Positions 18,854 to 30,728 of a DNA stretch of 64,000 nt are shown here, piece by piece (positions within the stretch are counted from its first letter, which is position 1; each line of letters opens with the position of its first letter). The DNA is from Chinchilla lanigera (lineage: Eukaryota > Chordata > Mammalia > Rodentia > Chinchillidae): NCBI RefSeq assembly GCF_000276665.1, contig NW_004955518.1, positions 2,924,148 through 2,988,147 of the forward strand, in the 5' to 3' direction. The position numbers and the translations under genes were made by a program. Below the pieces are notes generated by a model. It did not search any database. It worked only from the letters and a program-made list of their open reading frames with translations, and was not told the DNA's origin.

Positions 18854-19039
18854 TGCTAGAATCTGTCCAGTGGGGCAACTACTATGTGAAAACATAACTG
18901 CTCCAGGTGAGTGTTCAGATGTACCAAGAGGAGAGAGGGAGCACTTCGCCCAAAGGAGGTGGGAAGAGCTCCCCAAGTGGGGGTATTGAGAGCTGATTTT
19001 GCAGTGTGTGGATAAGGGTGCATGAATAAGAGCGTGCAT

Positions 19040-19122
19040 AGCTCACACTGTCCTTGAACTCACTGTGTAGCCCAGGCTAATCTTGAACTTGTGGTGATCC
19101 TCCTGCCTCAGCCTCCTGAGGG
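19040..19122 (-). repeat. B1 SINE fragment (antisense)
   Basis: 'gtagcccaggctaatcttga' and 'gatcctcctgcctcagcctc'; lacks the 5' end of B1. Confidence 0.85.
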
Positions 19123-22100
19123 CTTTTTCCTGCCTGCAAACCTGTCTCAAACAAATTAAATAATCCTGCTGAGAGCAAATCAAAAACAGGTTAACTGTGG
19201 ACGTCATAGTCTAGTCTAGAGAGGAAGAAAATATGGACAGGTGTGATGGGAGGGAGTAGGAAAAGCACTCGTGTTTTAGATATAGTGTGTAAGTAACTTT
19301 GCCAGCTTTTGATACAGATTGGAAGTGAGAAGTTCAGAATGGTTTCCAGGCTCTTTGAGCAGGAGCACCTGGATGGCTGGTGAGACTAGTTTTGAGTTAG
19401 GATGTGCTGGAAGAAATGGGCAGGGGAGAAGTGACAGAAGCAGTGATTGTTCTGCTATTAGTTTTGTCTCTGATCCCTTTGTAGCAGTTCATCAAACGAA
19501 TTGATATTGTTTCCTTTAGTGAGCAAAATTTAAATCTTTGTAGCCCTAGCCTTTTTTTTTTTTTGTATTAGTAGGGGAGAGGCCAGCAAAAAACAAGCAG
19601 AAGTAAATTAACACCACAGTCTAGAAGGTGAAAAGTTCACTGGGGAAAGAATGGCATGTTCAGAGTGATCAGGATGGGGCCCCATTGCGATGTGGGCAGT
19701 AGCTACATGGAGGCAAGGTAGCCAGGTAGGAGTTTGCAGGACAAAGAGGAAGCAGTGATGACAAGTGCCCTGGGGTGGGAGCAAGCCTGACTTGTAGGAG
19801 TAGCAGGGTCCAAGAGGGTGGTGTGGAGGAGCAAGTCGGGGGAGTAGGCTTTTAGGCGGAGGGAAGGGGTAGGGCACATAGTGGTCATGGAGGAATTTAT
19901 AAAAGCATTGTAAAGGTTTGGGATTTTATTCTTAGTGAAGTAGGAAGCCCTGGGGAGAAGGAAGAAAAGGCCATTACTGTTCAGGGGAGATTTGCAGAGG
20001 CCGGGACCAGAGTGGTAGCAATGACAGTCACCTAATGTCCAGCCTGTATCTTTAGTAATCTCAGTGGGTAATCCATTGGGATTTTTGTTATCTGAAACCC
20101 AGAAGATAGAAAACAAACTCGTGTCTCCCTCGTTATTCTCCCTGTGTTCATATTTGTGTCAGTGATGCGTAACCCTCCCTTCTCTTGACCTCGTAACTCT
20201 TAGCGTCCTCTGTGCTCCCTCTAGTCAGTTGTTGCCGGGCACGTTTCCGGTTCCATGTAATCCAAGTAATCCAAAGTGGTTCTTGAAATTTCTGCCATCA
20301 CCTTCACCTTGTGGTCACATCTGCTGGAATCCCTGCCCTAATAGTAGTGTCCTGTACAGTGGTCTCTGCTTTTCCCCTTGTATTTTCTTTGCCAGGGAAT
20401 TATCTGTCTTTTCCTGTTACAATCATCCTTCCTTTTACTGATCTACTCCTTGTTGTTTCTGTGTCTAGACTCAGGGTAGTTTGGTTTATAGTAGGCATTT
20501 TGTTCCTCAGTCAAACTTTGTGGGCAGGGCATAGGTCCTGTGCTTGTCTTCACAGTACCTAGAGTAGGACCAGACACAAAGTGGATGGATGAAGTCACTT
20601 ATTTCCTTCTAAGAATATGAGTATTCCAAGGGTTTAGGCTTAGTGAGATAGCTTGTTAGTGACCCCAAGGGTGGCTCTTTCCTGTTGGAAGCATCTGTTT
20701 TTCTTCAGACACTAAGATTCAAAGTTGAATATAAAAGTCCTTTATTCCCTACTTTATTTTTTGCTCATTATATTTTTATTTTGGCACTATAATTTTTTCC
20801 CAACTTTTTCTTTATTAGTCTGATTCGTTTAGACTGTGTGGGGTGCCACTTTGTTAGCTACTCTTCACATTATGAGAAGATATATTCCTCAGATAAAATA
20901 GCAGCCAAGATAACTGTCAGTGGCCTGCTTTACTTGTTTTCATGTGAAAGGCTGAATTTTATTAATGGCGGCAAGTACTGTTTGGTAGTTTTCTTTGAAA
21001 GGTTGGGTATTTTTTATTGAATTTTGAGAAAATTATCTTTCAGATGCCTAAGACTGAGTCACCATAGCTTTTCTGTCAGTTATTCTTTCACGTTAACAGT
21101 GAGCTTCTGTGTGAAAAGTAGCTAACACAGCTGCCATCTCAGGCAGCTAAGTACTTTCTTGGTACTTAACCATCTTGGTGGTTGGCCACCTTACCTTGGT
21201 ATCCTGCAGAAGCTCAGTGTGTACTTCCCATTTGATGTCACAGAATGGTAAAGAGTGTGTACTGCTGGGCTGAAATTTAACCAGACAGTTCTTACTGTTC
21301 ATCAAAGACATTGTGGGATGAGGCAGACTTTTTATTTAACTGTACATATGATGTGGTAAAGAGTACTGTGGTGCAGCTTGTTGTGACTGCCTCAGTTCGT
21401 GTGGATGCCAGGAGCTTCACCTACCATTGCTGTTGCACTGTCCATGTAAATATCAACATAGGGAAAAAGGCAATTAGATATTTTAATGAAAATAGTCTTG
21501 ACCTTGTGGATAATCAGATATATTGACCATCCCCAGGGATCCATAGACCATAATCCTTGAATGAACAAAGACTGCAAGTGGCATTAATAAAAGCAACCTC
21601 CTCCCTCCCATGATTCTAAGGAAAGTATCACTTACAGCAGTGTTTGAGGTTGGTGCTGTATTGAAGAGTATAATGCGTATTTTTAAACTGGAATTGAACC
21701 ACAGTTAAACAGATTTCTTGAAGTATTATACTTACATTGGTGTATAACTTGACTTCACACATATTATCTAGTTTTCCCCTCAGCCTCGTGAAGGAGGATC
21801 TTTGAGAGCTCCATTATGCAAACAAGTGTTCAAAAATTTTGAGATTTGGTGACTAGCCCTTCTCTCTCTTCATATTTAAATATCTTGATTGAACAGTCTC
21901 TTTTTAAAGAGACTGAATTGCCATTACAACTTCATGGTTCGATGGCTTCCTCAACCATCAGCCCAAGGTTTTCCCTCTGCTCTCTGCACTTCACAGGTCT
22001 CCAAGCCCCACCCCACGTAGCAGCTACCCTGGGCTTTCCCACTTTCCTGGTATACTGTGTGCAGAGGCCCTGACAAGAAGAAGGAAACTCTGATTTTTGC

Positions 22101-22659
22101 TTACTTCTTTGAGTAACAACCATGCCACTAAACAGTTAGAATCATACCAGTTCTGGCAATCTTACACTCATGAGAAAGAACAAACTGAAATAAAAATGTA
22201 TGATTTTAGTGTTACAATTCCTGAATAACTAAGGTTTGTGGCTGACTGCAGAGGTTCAGATTTGGATTTTATTGCCAAGTGCCTGAGCTGTGTTTTCTCT
22301 CTGAAAAACTAACCCTAATAGCAGAGAATGTTCCTATATTCAGTAGCTAGAAAGAGTAAGGGAAATACTTGTACTCTTCACATTCAGATACGCATGTGTA
22401 AGTATTAGGTCGGCTTCTGCTGCGGCTTTAGCATTCTGAGCACAAGGGTGAAAAGGATTAAAAGTAAGAAGTGGGGTAATTTTAATAAGATAATATTATG
22501 TCGGGTAATATTAAGGAGTAATATTTGAGTCTGAAATTAAATTCATTAAAACATAGCTTACAGTGCTCAGTTTTATAAATAATGAAGTAGTTCAGTCCTT
22601 TGGAGAAGGGAAGGGAATAACCTGTGCATAATCTTAAATTTAAAATACTATATTTTTAA
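19123..22659. other. Intron 4, about 3.5 kb without SINEs
   Basis: 19600-20050 has the purine-rich phrasing of an old interspersed repeat ('aggcaaggtagccaggtagg', 'gtgatgacaagtgcc') that I cannot classify; the 137-codon and 89-codon - frames there are not recognisable proteins. 20270-20600 is C/T-rich and may be old L2-like. A 10-bp-arm hairpin with a 2-base loop (cagtctcttt/aaagagactg) lies at 21894-21915. No exon of GTF2F2 was found. Confidence 0.4.
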
Positions 22660-22760
22660 GCTAAGTATGGCGGTGCATGCCCCCTAAACCCAGAAACTGA
22701 GGTAGCTAGCCTGGGCTACAGAGTGAGACCTTGTCTTTAATTTAAAAAAAAAAAAAAAAA
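22660..22760 (+). repeat. B1 SINE, internally deleted
   Basis: 'gctaagtatggcggtgcatg', 'agcctgggctacagagtgag' and 'accttgtct' then poly-A; the middle is missing. Confidence 0.8.
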
Positions 22761-22790
22761 AGAAATAAAATAAAAAAAAATATGTATATA

Positions 22791-23952
22791 TGTATTTGCA
22801 TATATACTTTTAAAAATTTATATGTAAATCTCATTTTCTTCAGCTATTTCAATATTTTTACTGCAATTTTTAACAGTGTATATTTATTATGGAGAAACAG
22901 GATTTTGTGATGTTGAATGTTCTTGAGCTCAACATTAAAAAAAAAAACTCAACATATCCCTCTCCAGTTTTTAAGTGCCATAAAGTTTACTTTTATTCTA
23001 TTTAAAGCTGTTTACATCAGCTTTATTTACGTTTGTTTTAAGAACTTATATTTTTGGTTAGTAGTGTAACTAGTACCTTTAAAATTTTTCCATTCTTTTT
23101 GAGACACCCTTGACTTTGAAGTTAGTGTTAAACTGAGCAACCCTAACAAATTTGACAGTCTCATGTTGGGGCTTATGGTTTGTATTTGATTCTATTAGGT
23201 CTTCCTGAGTAGAAAATAGCCTTTATTTGTAAAAACTAATTTGTTTCTCTTTTTAATTTTTTTAACTTGTATTCTCTTTGACTAGCACAACAGATAGGAA
23301 GAAGCAGTGAGTGTTTTGTTTGAGGATAAAGAAGACATAATTCTTCCTTTTGATGAGTAAAGTAGCAAAGTAGCAATCTGAATATATTAAATAACACCAA
23401 TGGCTTGAAAAATGGAAGTTTCCACAGTACCTGGATCATAGGCTGTGTGACTAATGTTTGTTTCTGGTTTCCAGAAGAAAGAGTGTGGGGATAGGGTCTG
23501 GTTGTTTTGGAGAGGTCTTGTACAATTACATTTTAAAGGTTTCTGTCAGGTATGGAAAAAACCATTTGTGGTCTAGGAAAAAGTAAATTTGCTGGAGAAA
23601 TTGCTGAGTGCTGAATGTGAAGGGTGATTGTTAGCTAGGAAATCCTTCCTGATTCTCTCCTGTTTCCTGGTCACACCTGATGGTGTATGAAGTGGCAGTT
23701 TAAGTGCCCGAACTGGTTGTAAGCTAGGGCAGCTGATTCCTTTCCCTGTGATGGCTCATCCTCCAGGAAGTTAATGTGGGCTTATTCTCATGGAGATTAT
23801 AGAGCTCACAGAAGCGTTTCTTTGCTTTTGGCAGCAAAGAGGACTCTGAAGTTACAGCATTTGGGCTACCGGGGTTTCCATCATTCTCCCTGTGGTTCTC
23901 CCATCCCTACAGGTCACAGGGGAATACTGTTGCTTTTTAAAAACTTCATTCC
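22791..23952. other. Intron 4, nothing recognised
   Basis: AT-rich intron. The frames here (for example 126 codons from 23774, which runs into the ID element) show no domain. Confidence 0.5.
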
Positions 23953-23967
23953 ACGTTTATATTGCTT

Positions 23968-24058
23968 TGAACTTTTTTTTTTTGGTACTGGAAATCAAAC
24001 TCAGGACCTTGTGCTTGCCAGGCAGGCGCTTGTGCCGCTGAGCTATATACCCAGCCCA
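23968..24058 (-). repeat. ID-like SINE (antisense) with target duplication
   Basis: 'ttggtactggaaatcaaact' to 'gagctatatacccagccc'. The perfect 15-bp acgtttatattgctt lies at 23953-23967 and 24059-24073. Confidence 0.96.
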
Positions 24059-24614
24059 ACGTTTATATTGCTTAAGCATGGTCTTCCCTCTAGTTCTTTC
24101 AGTATAAGTGTCTTATATCAGAATTTGAAAAAGAGAAAATACCTTGTGGCCTAGCACCCCCCACCCTGCAACAAAGCTTTATTGTAGAAATAGAAAACAC
24201 TGGTTCCCTTGTATTTTTATCATTTAGCTGATAGGGTGCTAACATAAGTACAGTAATTTCCTTAGGGGGAAAAAGTAAGAGTTTAGAATTGGATTATTAC
24301 TTTAAAAGTGGTATATACTTATTTTTAAAAACACAGCATGGAAGGCTTTCAAGTAAGAAGTAAGTGATCTCAACTTTAACAGTTAGTCTTTTCCTCCAGC
24401 CTCAATAGTGTCACTTTCAGGATACCCAGTGCTGAACAAAAGGTGAGAAGATGCAAATTGTCATCATAGCAGGGGGAAAGGTTACTAAAATGGTTATAAA
24501 GCCTGTACTTGCACTGTATTTTTTCATTACAGTGACTATGATACAGAGTGCTCCGTTTTCTTTCCTTGTAACTCTTTGATTGGAAGAACTGAAGGAAGTT
24601 TTGTTTTTGTTGGC

Positions 24615-24812
24615 TTGAGACTGGCTCTAAGTTGCCCAGGCTGGGGCTAGGGATATAGCTCAGTGACACAGCATCTGCCTGTTAAGTGCTAGGTCCTGAG
24701 TTCAATTTCTCATACCAAAACAAAAAAATAAATTGGCCTCAAGCTCATGCTTCTACTCAGCCTCTCAATTAGCTGGGGTTTACAGGTATGTGCCACTGCA
24801 CTGAGCTGAAGG
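24615..24812 (-). repeat. B1-like SINE (antisense) split by an ID
   Basis: 'cttgagactggctctaagtt' and 'gcccaggct' on the left; 'ggcctcaagctcatgcttct' and 'gtatgtgccactgcact' on the right. Confidence 0.75.
24648..24733 (+). repeat. ID-like SINE (sense)
   Basis: 'ggctagggatatagctcagt', 'cctgttaagtgctagg' and 'ctgagttcaatttc' with an A-rich tail; one of few sense ID copies. Confidence 0.88.
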
Positions 24813-24848
24813 AGTTTTTTTTTTTTTTATAATGCATATGATATTTAC

Positions 24849-24988
24849 TTTTTTTTGAGACAGGTTCTCACTGTGTAGAGCTGGTCTGGACCCACTATAT
24901 AGTCCATGCTTGCCTCGAACTCATGGCGATCCTCCTGCCTCAACCTCCTGAGTGCTGGGATTACAGGCACACTCCACCATACCCAGCC
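24849..24988 (-). repeat. B1 SINE (antisense)
   Basis: 'ttttttgagacaggttctca' to 'ctccaccatacccagcc'. Confidence 0.9.
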
Positions 24989-25006
24989 AAGTTTTACATT
25001 TTTATT

Positions 25007-25126
25007 TTTTATTTTTTTATTTATTTATTTTTTTTTTTTTTGGTTTTTCTCCGGTACCAGGAACCGAACTCACGACCTTGCGCTTGCCAGGCAGGCGCTT
25101 TTTGCCGCTGAGCTAAATCCCCAGCC
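25007..25126 (-). repeat. ID-like SINE (antisense), young
   Basis: Long T-rich tail, 'ccggtaccaggaaccgaact' and 'gctgagctaaatccccagcc'. The duplication aagttttacatttttatt lies at 24989-25006 and 25127-25144. Confidence 0.96.
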
Positions 25127-25164
25127 CAAGTTTTACATTTTTATTAAGCAATGATTTTACTCTT

Positions 25165-25280
25165 TCGTGTGTGTGTGTGTGTGTGTGTGTGTTTTTTGTT
25201 TTTCTTCCGGTACCGGGAATCGAACTCACGACCTTGTGCTTGCCAGGCAGGCGCTGTGCCGCTGAGCTAAATCCCCAGTC
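25165..25280 (-). repeat. ID-like SINE (antisense) with (AC)n tail
   Basis: Body 'ccggtaccgggaatcgaact' to 'gagctaaatccccagtcc'. The target-like tgattttact(c/t)tt lies before 25165 and after 25280, so the (GT)n run at 25168-25192 sits within the SINE tail. Confidence 0.92.
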
Positions 25281-25374
25281 CCTGATTTTACTTTTTAATA
25301 AGTAGTAGCTTTATCATTAAGGGAAAAGATGTAGGTAACCTATGAAGTGCTTACTTTGTTACTGTGGTGGCCAC

Positions 25375-25490
25375 TGTGGTAATACCTATGTGTTAGATAG
25401 TATTGTTATTTTCTTGATGACAGAGATGAGGTTTACATAGGCTATAATTTGACCAATATCTTGCAGCCTATAGGCTTGTACCCTCACTCA
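25375..25490 (-). repeat. MIR SINE (antisense)
   Basis: 'gatagtattgttattttctt', 'gacagagatgaggttta' and 'aatatcttgcagcctatagg' parallel reversed MIR. It spans a diverged stretch only. Confidence 0.5.
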
Positions 25491-26136
25491 TCATAGTGGT
25501 AGTGTTTATAGAGTCTAGGTATGAAGTCAGTTTTGTGAATAATAGTAATATAGGGATGATATAAGACCTCCAAATGATATAAGGGAAATATTGTAATCCC
25601 CAAACTGCCAGATGTCTAATACACTGAGTTTGTGTTGCTCAAAATCAAAGAAGATTAAGAACAGGAAATAATTATTGAGGCAAGGTAGCTTCTGTCTAAG
25701 AGAAATAGAAGGGGACCTGGAAAGTGGGTTGTCCCTGAGCCCACTTCTCAAAGGAAGTGGTGTAGAGCCAGATCATGAGGTGAGTATGAAATCATGAGAT
25801 AGATGGAAGATTGGAAAAACTACAGTCAACCAATAAGATTACAAGTGTAGTCTCTTATGTAATACAGATCCAACGGAGAAACAAGTCGTAGCAAGTGTGC
25901 ATGAAAGAACAAGGACCTTTCCTGGAAGGGATGAGGTCTTGGTCCCCCACCCAGGTAGTTGATTCCCCAGCCAGGTGGTTGATACCTATTTAGAGTATCA
26001 GTCATTACTGTTTATCCCCGGTGGAAGTTGATGTAATCACTGAGGCCTGACCTTCAAGGAATGCACCTCCACCCACAGTTGTAATGTGGGTTCATTACAA
26101 CTCATCTTCTGCACTGACTCCTTCAAGGGCCTAACC
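25491..26136. other. Intron 4, nothing recognised
   Basis: Includes a short repeated phrase 'ccaggtagttgatt/ccaggtggttgata' near 25950-25985; no gene. Confidence 0.45.
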
Positions 26137-26150
26137 CTGCCTAGAATATT

Positions 26151-26153
<3 letters not shown>

Positions 26154-26190
<37 letters not shown>

Positions 26191-26290
26191 TTTTTTTTTT
26201 TTTTTATTTTTCTCCGGTACCGGAAACTGAACTCACGACCTTGCGCTTGCCAGGCAGGCGCTTTTGCCGCTGAGCTAAATCCCCAGCCCC
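26154..26290 (-). repeat. ID-like SINE (antisense), very long poly-A tail
   Basis: About 50 nearly pure T precede 'ccggtaccggaaactgaact' and 'gccgctgagctaaatcccca'. The perfect 17-bp ctgcctagaatatttct lies at 26137-26153 and 26291-26307. The long tail and exact duplication indicate a recent insertion. Confidence 0.97.
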
Positions 26291-26307
26291 CTGCCTAGAA
26301 TATTTCT

Positions 26308-26747
26308 ACCTAACTTAGCTGTCTATAATAATAGGAAACATCTAAGAAGATAGTAATGGAATGAAAATATTTAATTTTTGATTTTGGAACATTTCATATA
26401 TACACTGAAGTAGAGTAATATAACAATGCCCCAGCTTTAGGGATTTATGATAGATCTTTAAAATGTGCTGTTGTGCTGTCAGTGACTATAAGCAAATTAC
26501 TTTTGTAAAGAGACACAGTTTCACTTTATATATTTGTACCCCCTCCTCATCACTGCTTTTCTATCTCCTAAGGCTCTCTTGAGACTATATGTCACAGTTT
26601 CTTCACTTGTTATAAATCTTAGTTCCTTCATAAACTGTTTGGTTTGCCCTACAGAAAAGAATCCCTGTGAGGATTATCTGCAAATTACCAATGTTGTTAT
26701 TAACTTGCACCTATCTAGATGTAAATTTGTATTAACATTTAATGTAG
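26308..26747. other. Intron 4, nothing firm
   Basis: 26380-26460 may be an old L1 3' remnant ('ttggaacatttcatatatac'); otherwise unassigned. Confidence 0.35.
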
Positions 26748-26903
26748 TGGTTGACTTTGGGCAATGTCTGGAATAGACATTTGTAATTGTTACAGCGGAG
26801 TGTACACTATTGATGTGTGGCAATGCTAAACATTCCTTAGTGCACAAGAAAGTCCTGGAAGAAGGAGCCATCCAGCCTGTCATGTCAGTAATGTTCAAAT
26901 AAA
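26748..26903 (+). mobile_element. MER20-like hAT DNA transposon remnant
   Basis: 'gggcaatgtctgga', 'gacatttgtaattgttac', 'tgctaaacattccttagtgc', 'catccagcctgtcatgtcag' and 'taatgttc' follow the MER20 consensus in order. Non-autonomous; no coding capacity. Confidence 0.75.
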
Positions 26904-27587
26904 AGCACCTACTTAGCAAGAGATGCTCTTATTTTCAGTGGACAAACTGCTGTATTGGGTGTGACTGTTGATGATATTAAAGTTATAGGAAGGATAATTT
27001 TGGGCAGAGGAGCCAATGGGAGCGATCAGAACCCTTTACCTTGCCTGTAGTTGTACTTTTCCTCCTTCTCCCAACCTCCCACTGCTGCCTTTTGTTTCTC
27101 TTCTATCAGAAGAAATGGGTATGCTTTAGGAGACTGCTCTTGCACTTTGATCTTTACACTAATTTTTAAAAATCTGCTCTTAAGTGCCCTATTTTTTCAC
27201 TAGGTATTGTTTGTGAGATTACCCCTTTAAAACAATTTGAGATGTTTACTATGACCACAAAAGCACATTTTTCTTACTCTGTAGCAGCCCTAACAAATTC
27301 TTAGAAAAGTGTGTGTGGTGTTTTAAACATGACTTTACTGCACTTGAAAAATCATTCTATTTGAAAGATACATCTTCCCTGCTTTTGTTGTACCCACTTT
27401 AATTCAAGGTTAGAGACTCATGTGTTGTAAAAAGTATAATATATACAATATTATATTTTATATACAATATAGAATTGAAATGTAACTAATTTCTCACTTG
27501 TGTATTAGTAAAGAAGAATTATTTATAGGGATTTACATGATAAATAAAAATTTACTGGGAAAGAAAGTAAGCTTTACTCTTTGCCCT
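26904..27587. other. Intron 4, nothing recognised
   Basis: AT-rich; a TA-rich, partly self-complementary stretch lies at 27435-27470. Confidence 0.5.
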
Positions 27588-27602
27588 CCTGCCTCACTTT
27601 TT

Positions 27603-27702
27603 TAATTTTATTTTTAAAAAAAATTTTTGGTATCAGGAATCGAACTCAGGACCTTGTGCTTACCAGGCAGGCATTTGTGCCACTGAGCTAAATCCCTGGC
27701 CC
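27603..27702 (-). repeat. ID-like SINE (antisense) with target duplication
   Basis: 'ttggtatcaggaatcgaact' to 'gagctaaatccctggcc'. The duplication cctgcctcacttttt lies at 27588-27602 and 27703-27717. Confidence 0.96.
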
Positions 27703-27734
27703 CCTGCCTCACTTTTTAACCTTTCGTTGTGGGC

Positions 27735-28080
27735 AGTTTTCAACCATACATAAAAATAAAGACATGGCATAGTGAACTTGTATATACCTGTCGTTGAATT
27801 TCAAGTGATTGATATATGGTCAGTCTTATTTCAGGTATATCTAAGCCACTCCTCTTTATTTGTATTTCACAGGATTCTGCTAATGAAATACTCAGAGTAT
27901 CATTTCATCCTTAAATTCTTTAGTGCTTGTCTCCTTTTTAAAAAATACCTAAAATAACAATTCAAAAATGTCTTCATAAACATAGTCAGTGAAAACTACT
28001 TAATGCTCAAATTCCAACATTTTCTGATTTTCTCCACTTGAAATACACTCTGTTTTCGGGTCCAAGTCTGTCTGAAGTAA
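27735..28080. mobile_element. Old L1 3'-end-like sequence
   Basis: 'acatggcatagtgaacttgt', 'catttcatcc' and 'ttctgattttctccacttg' resemble L1ME-type 3' ends; weak. Confidence 0.35.
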
Positions 28081-28408
28081 CGGTGGTTTTTGTTGTGCAA
28101 TTTACCGTATCCACCAGAGAAGATACAGTTTACCTAGTTTATATTACTGTGATGGCACAAAGCAGTTGTTCTGCAGAATTGTTGCAGAAATTTGGCCAAT
28201 AAAGTCAAAGGAAGAAAAAATAATTTCTAGAGCAATTTCAAGGCACTGATGTCAGTTGCAGCAGTATTGGGGGAGCTCCTAAGGCGATGTTTGCTGAACA
28301 TTGTGTGGATATTTTTCAGATTATATAAGCTAAAGTTAACAAATAGGTACATTTAGAAAGAAAAAGAAAATCTTGTCAATCCAGTATGACCAAATTTAAG
28401 AACAAGTT

Positions 28409-28487
28409 AGGCTGGCATGTAGCTCAGAGAGTGCCTTCCCTAGCACTGGGTGCATTCCCCAGCAGCACCACCAAAGAAAAAAACAAA
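28409..28487 (+). repeat. ID-like SINE (sense), old
   Basis: 'aggctggcatgtagctcaga', 'ccttccctagcactgggtgc' and 'attccccagcagcacca' then an A-rich tail. Confidence 0.75.
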
Positions 28488-28574
28488 TTAACAGTAAAAG
28501 AGAGGCAGGTGGTATAAGATGAATAGAATAAAACAACCTCATAAACATTTTAAAATCCTGGAATGAAACTCATT

Positions 28575-28783
28575 CTTTTTTTTCCTTTTTTCCAGTACTG
28601 AGAGTTAAATCCAGGATCTTGCTCTTGCTAGGTACATGCTCTGCCACTGGGATACATCCCCAAACCATTATTTTATTTTGGGGCAGGGTCTCTTGAAGTT
28701 GACCAGACTGGCCTCAGACTTGCAATCCTTCTGCCTCACTCTCGTGGAATTACAGGCATGGACTACCATGCCTAACTTGAAAC
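28575..28783 (-). repeat. B1-dID fusion SINE (antisense)
   Basis: A reversed ID part ('ccagtactgagagttaaatc' to 'gggatacatccccaa') is followed directly by a reversed B1 ('ggggcagggtctcttgaagt' to 'ggactaccatgcctaact'). Confidence 0.82.
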
Positions 28784-30147
28784 CTCATTCTTTTATATGC
28801 CTACCTCAAAATAAGCAGCTGTGGCCTGGCTAGATTTGAAACACTGATGTGAGCCAGCACAGTCTAAATGAACACTGTGTTTGAAAAGAAACTGCTGAAA
28901 TCTTTTCTGTTTATTTGGTTTTAAAAGAACTCTATGTATGTGTCAGTGCACAGCTTCTTGCTTATATAGACTGTATCATTAGTTATTCCCGAAAGAAAAA
29001 GGAGAAAAAAACCCTACAGGCATATACTGTAAGGTGTCGTTCCAAAAGAAAAGAGAGGGTGCACTGCAGACACATACGGTTTTCACTTTTTTCCTCTTCT
29101 CGCTAGAAGAGTCTTTCTTGAGAATATTTTATATTTGGAAGTGTAACCTTCTCTGTTCATAGAAAAAGACAAGTTCTCTGCCTAGGGTTGTTTACAGCTT
29201 CAGTTTCTTTTATGTAACTATACAGAATTAAAGACTATGATGATTTAACAGATTTTTTTCCCCTCTTACTGTGTAACTTGTTATGACCATAATTAGACAG
29301 TTTCTTCAGAGGAATGCCCATACTGTTTAGCAAAGGGAAAAAAAAACTACTTCAGAGCAGTTCTTAGCACTTTTTCTTCTGTTTCTAGCTGATGTCTGAT
29401 GTGTACAAGTTAGAATCAGACTCCCGTGGATTAGGGAGCAGCAGACACACAGGGCCTACCTGGAAGGCAGGCCAGAAGTGCCAGGATACTAACTCCCTGG
29501 GGGTGACCCTCAACCAACAGCTGATAGGAGTTGGTGGGTAGACATCTAGCTCCCTTAACTCTTAGCTGGGGAACCTCTGAGGTGCAGGTATTGCACTGTC
29601 TTCCAATTCTCCAGCTGGATTAAGGATCAGTTTCCCACAGAGGTGTCCAGCTGGTGCTGGTTTTGTAGACTAATCTCTTCATTGGCTTCTGTTTTTCTTC
29701 CTTCTCTACTGCTCTACCAATGTTGCCAGAGTATCACCTCAAACAAACTAAACCTTGTCTCAGAGCTGGCTTCGGTAAGAATCTAAGCCAAGACAGAGAT
29801 AGTAAATGATAGACAGTTTTTCTACCTCTCTCTCCTTTACTTAGAAAAGCAAAAATGATGGCTTTACAGGGATAAAATGTGCATGCACATGCACGCACAC
29901 AGACACGCAGACTTTTAAAAAAGTAGTGGAGCAAGTGTGGTTATTTTAAACCTTGTCAGATCACTGAGTGCAACACCTCACAACTGAGCAGGCACACTGA
30001 AGTTAGTATATCTGTAAGAGCACATACATGTTCTTTGATGCTCAGCTTTGTCTCTTCAAGTGTCTATATATCCAGTATTTTAAACCTGAAGGTGTTCCTA
30101 GGGATACTGCATGTAAATATGTACAAATCATTTTCTTTTTTCTTTTC

Positions 30148-30149
<2 letters not shown>
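28784..30149. other. Intron 4; one possible LTR-like stretch
   Basis: 29390-29700 ('gatgtctgatgtgtacaagt', 'gtgtccagctggtgctggtt') reads like an old LTR or similar repeat that I cannot name. A purine-pyrimidine alternating CA/TG run lies at 29878-29912. Confidence 0.35.
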
Positions 30150-30182
<33 letters not shown>

Positions 30183-30320
30183 GGAGACAGGGTCTTGCTA
30201 TACAGGTCAGACTGGACTTGAACTCACTGTATAGCCCAGGTAGGCCTCAGACATGAGGTGATCCTCCTGTCTCAGCCTCCTGAGTGCTGGGATTATAGGT
30301 GTGTGCCACGACACCCAGCT
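30150..30320 (-). repeat. B1 SINE (antisense)
   Basis: Long poly-T then 'ggagacagggtcttgctata' to 'gccacgacacccagct'. 'aaatcat' occurs at both ends. Confidence 0.93.
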
Positions 30321-30339
30321 AAATCATATCTTAGTAGAC

Positions 30340-30728
30340 TCGTGTATTCATTGATAATGCATGTGTTCTCTCAAAATTCATGTGTTGAATCCAAACCCCG
30401 TGTACCTCAGAATGTGACTGTATTTAGAGATAGGGCCTTTAAGGAGATTAAGTTAAATTGAGGCCATTAGTATGGGCTCACAGTGGTGAGGCCATTAGTA
30501 TGGGCTCACAGTTCAGTGGTGTCTTTATAAGAAGAGAAAATGTGGCACAAGTGAAGAAGCAGAAGGGATCATCTGTAAGCCTGGGAGAGAGGCATCAGAA
30601 GAAACCAAGTCTGCTGGCCCCTTGATCTTGGACTTCTAGCCTCTAGAATTGTGAGGAAGTAAATCTCTGTTGTTTAAGCCTCCCAGTCTACAGTGTTTGT
30701 TAGGATAGTCCTTGCAAGCTAATATAAT
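30340..30728 (+). mobile_element. ERVL-MaLR solo LTR (MST/MLT1 type)
   Basis: 'tcaaaattcatgtgttgaat', 'gggcctttaaggagattaag', 'gaagaaaccaag', 'cttgatcttggacttctagc' and 'ctgttgtttaagcctcccag' follow the MaLR LTR in order. It has a 28-bp internal tandem duplication at 30460-30515. No internal retroviral genes. Confidence 0.8.

Noticed and set aside
19608..20116. Two long - frames (89 and 137 codons)
   Set aside because: They lie in a purine-rich old repeat-like stretch and have no recognisable domain.
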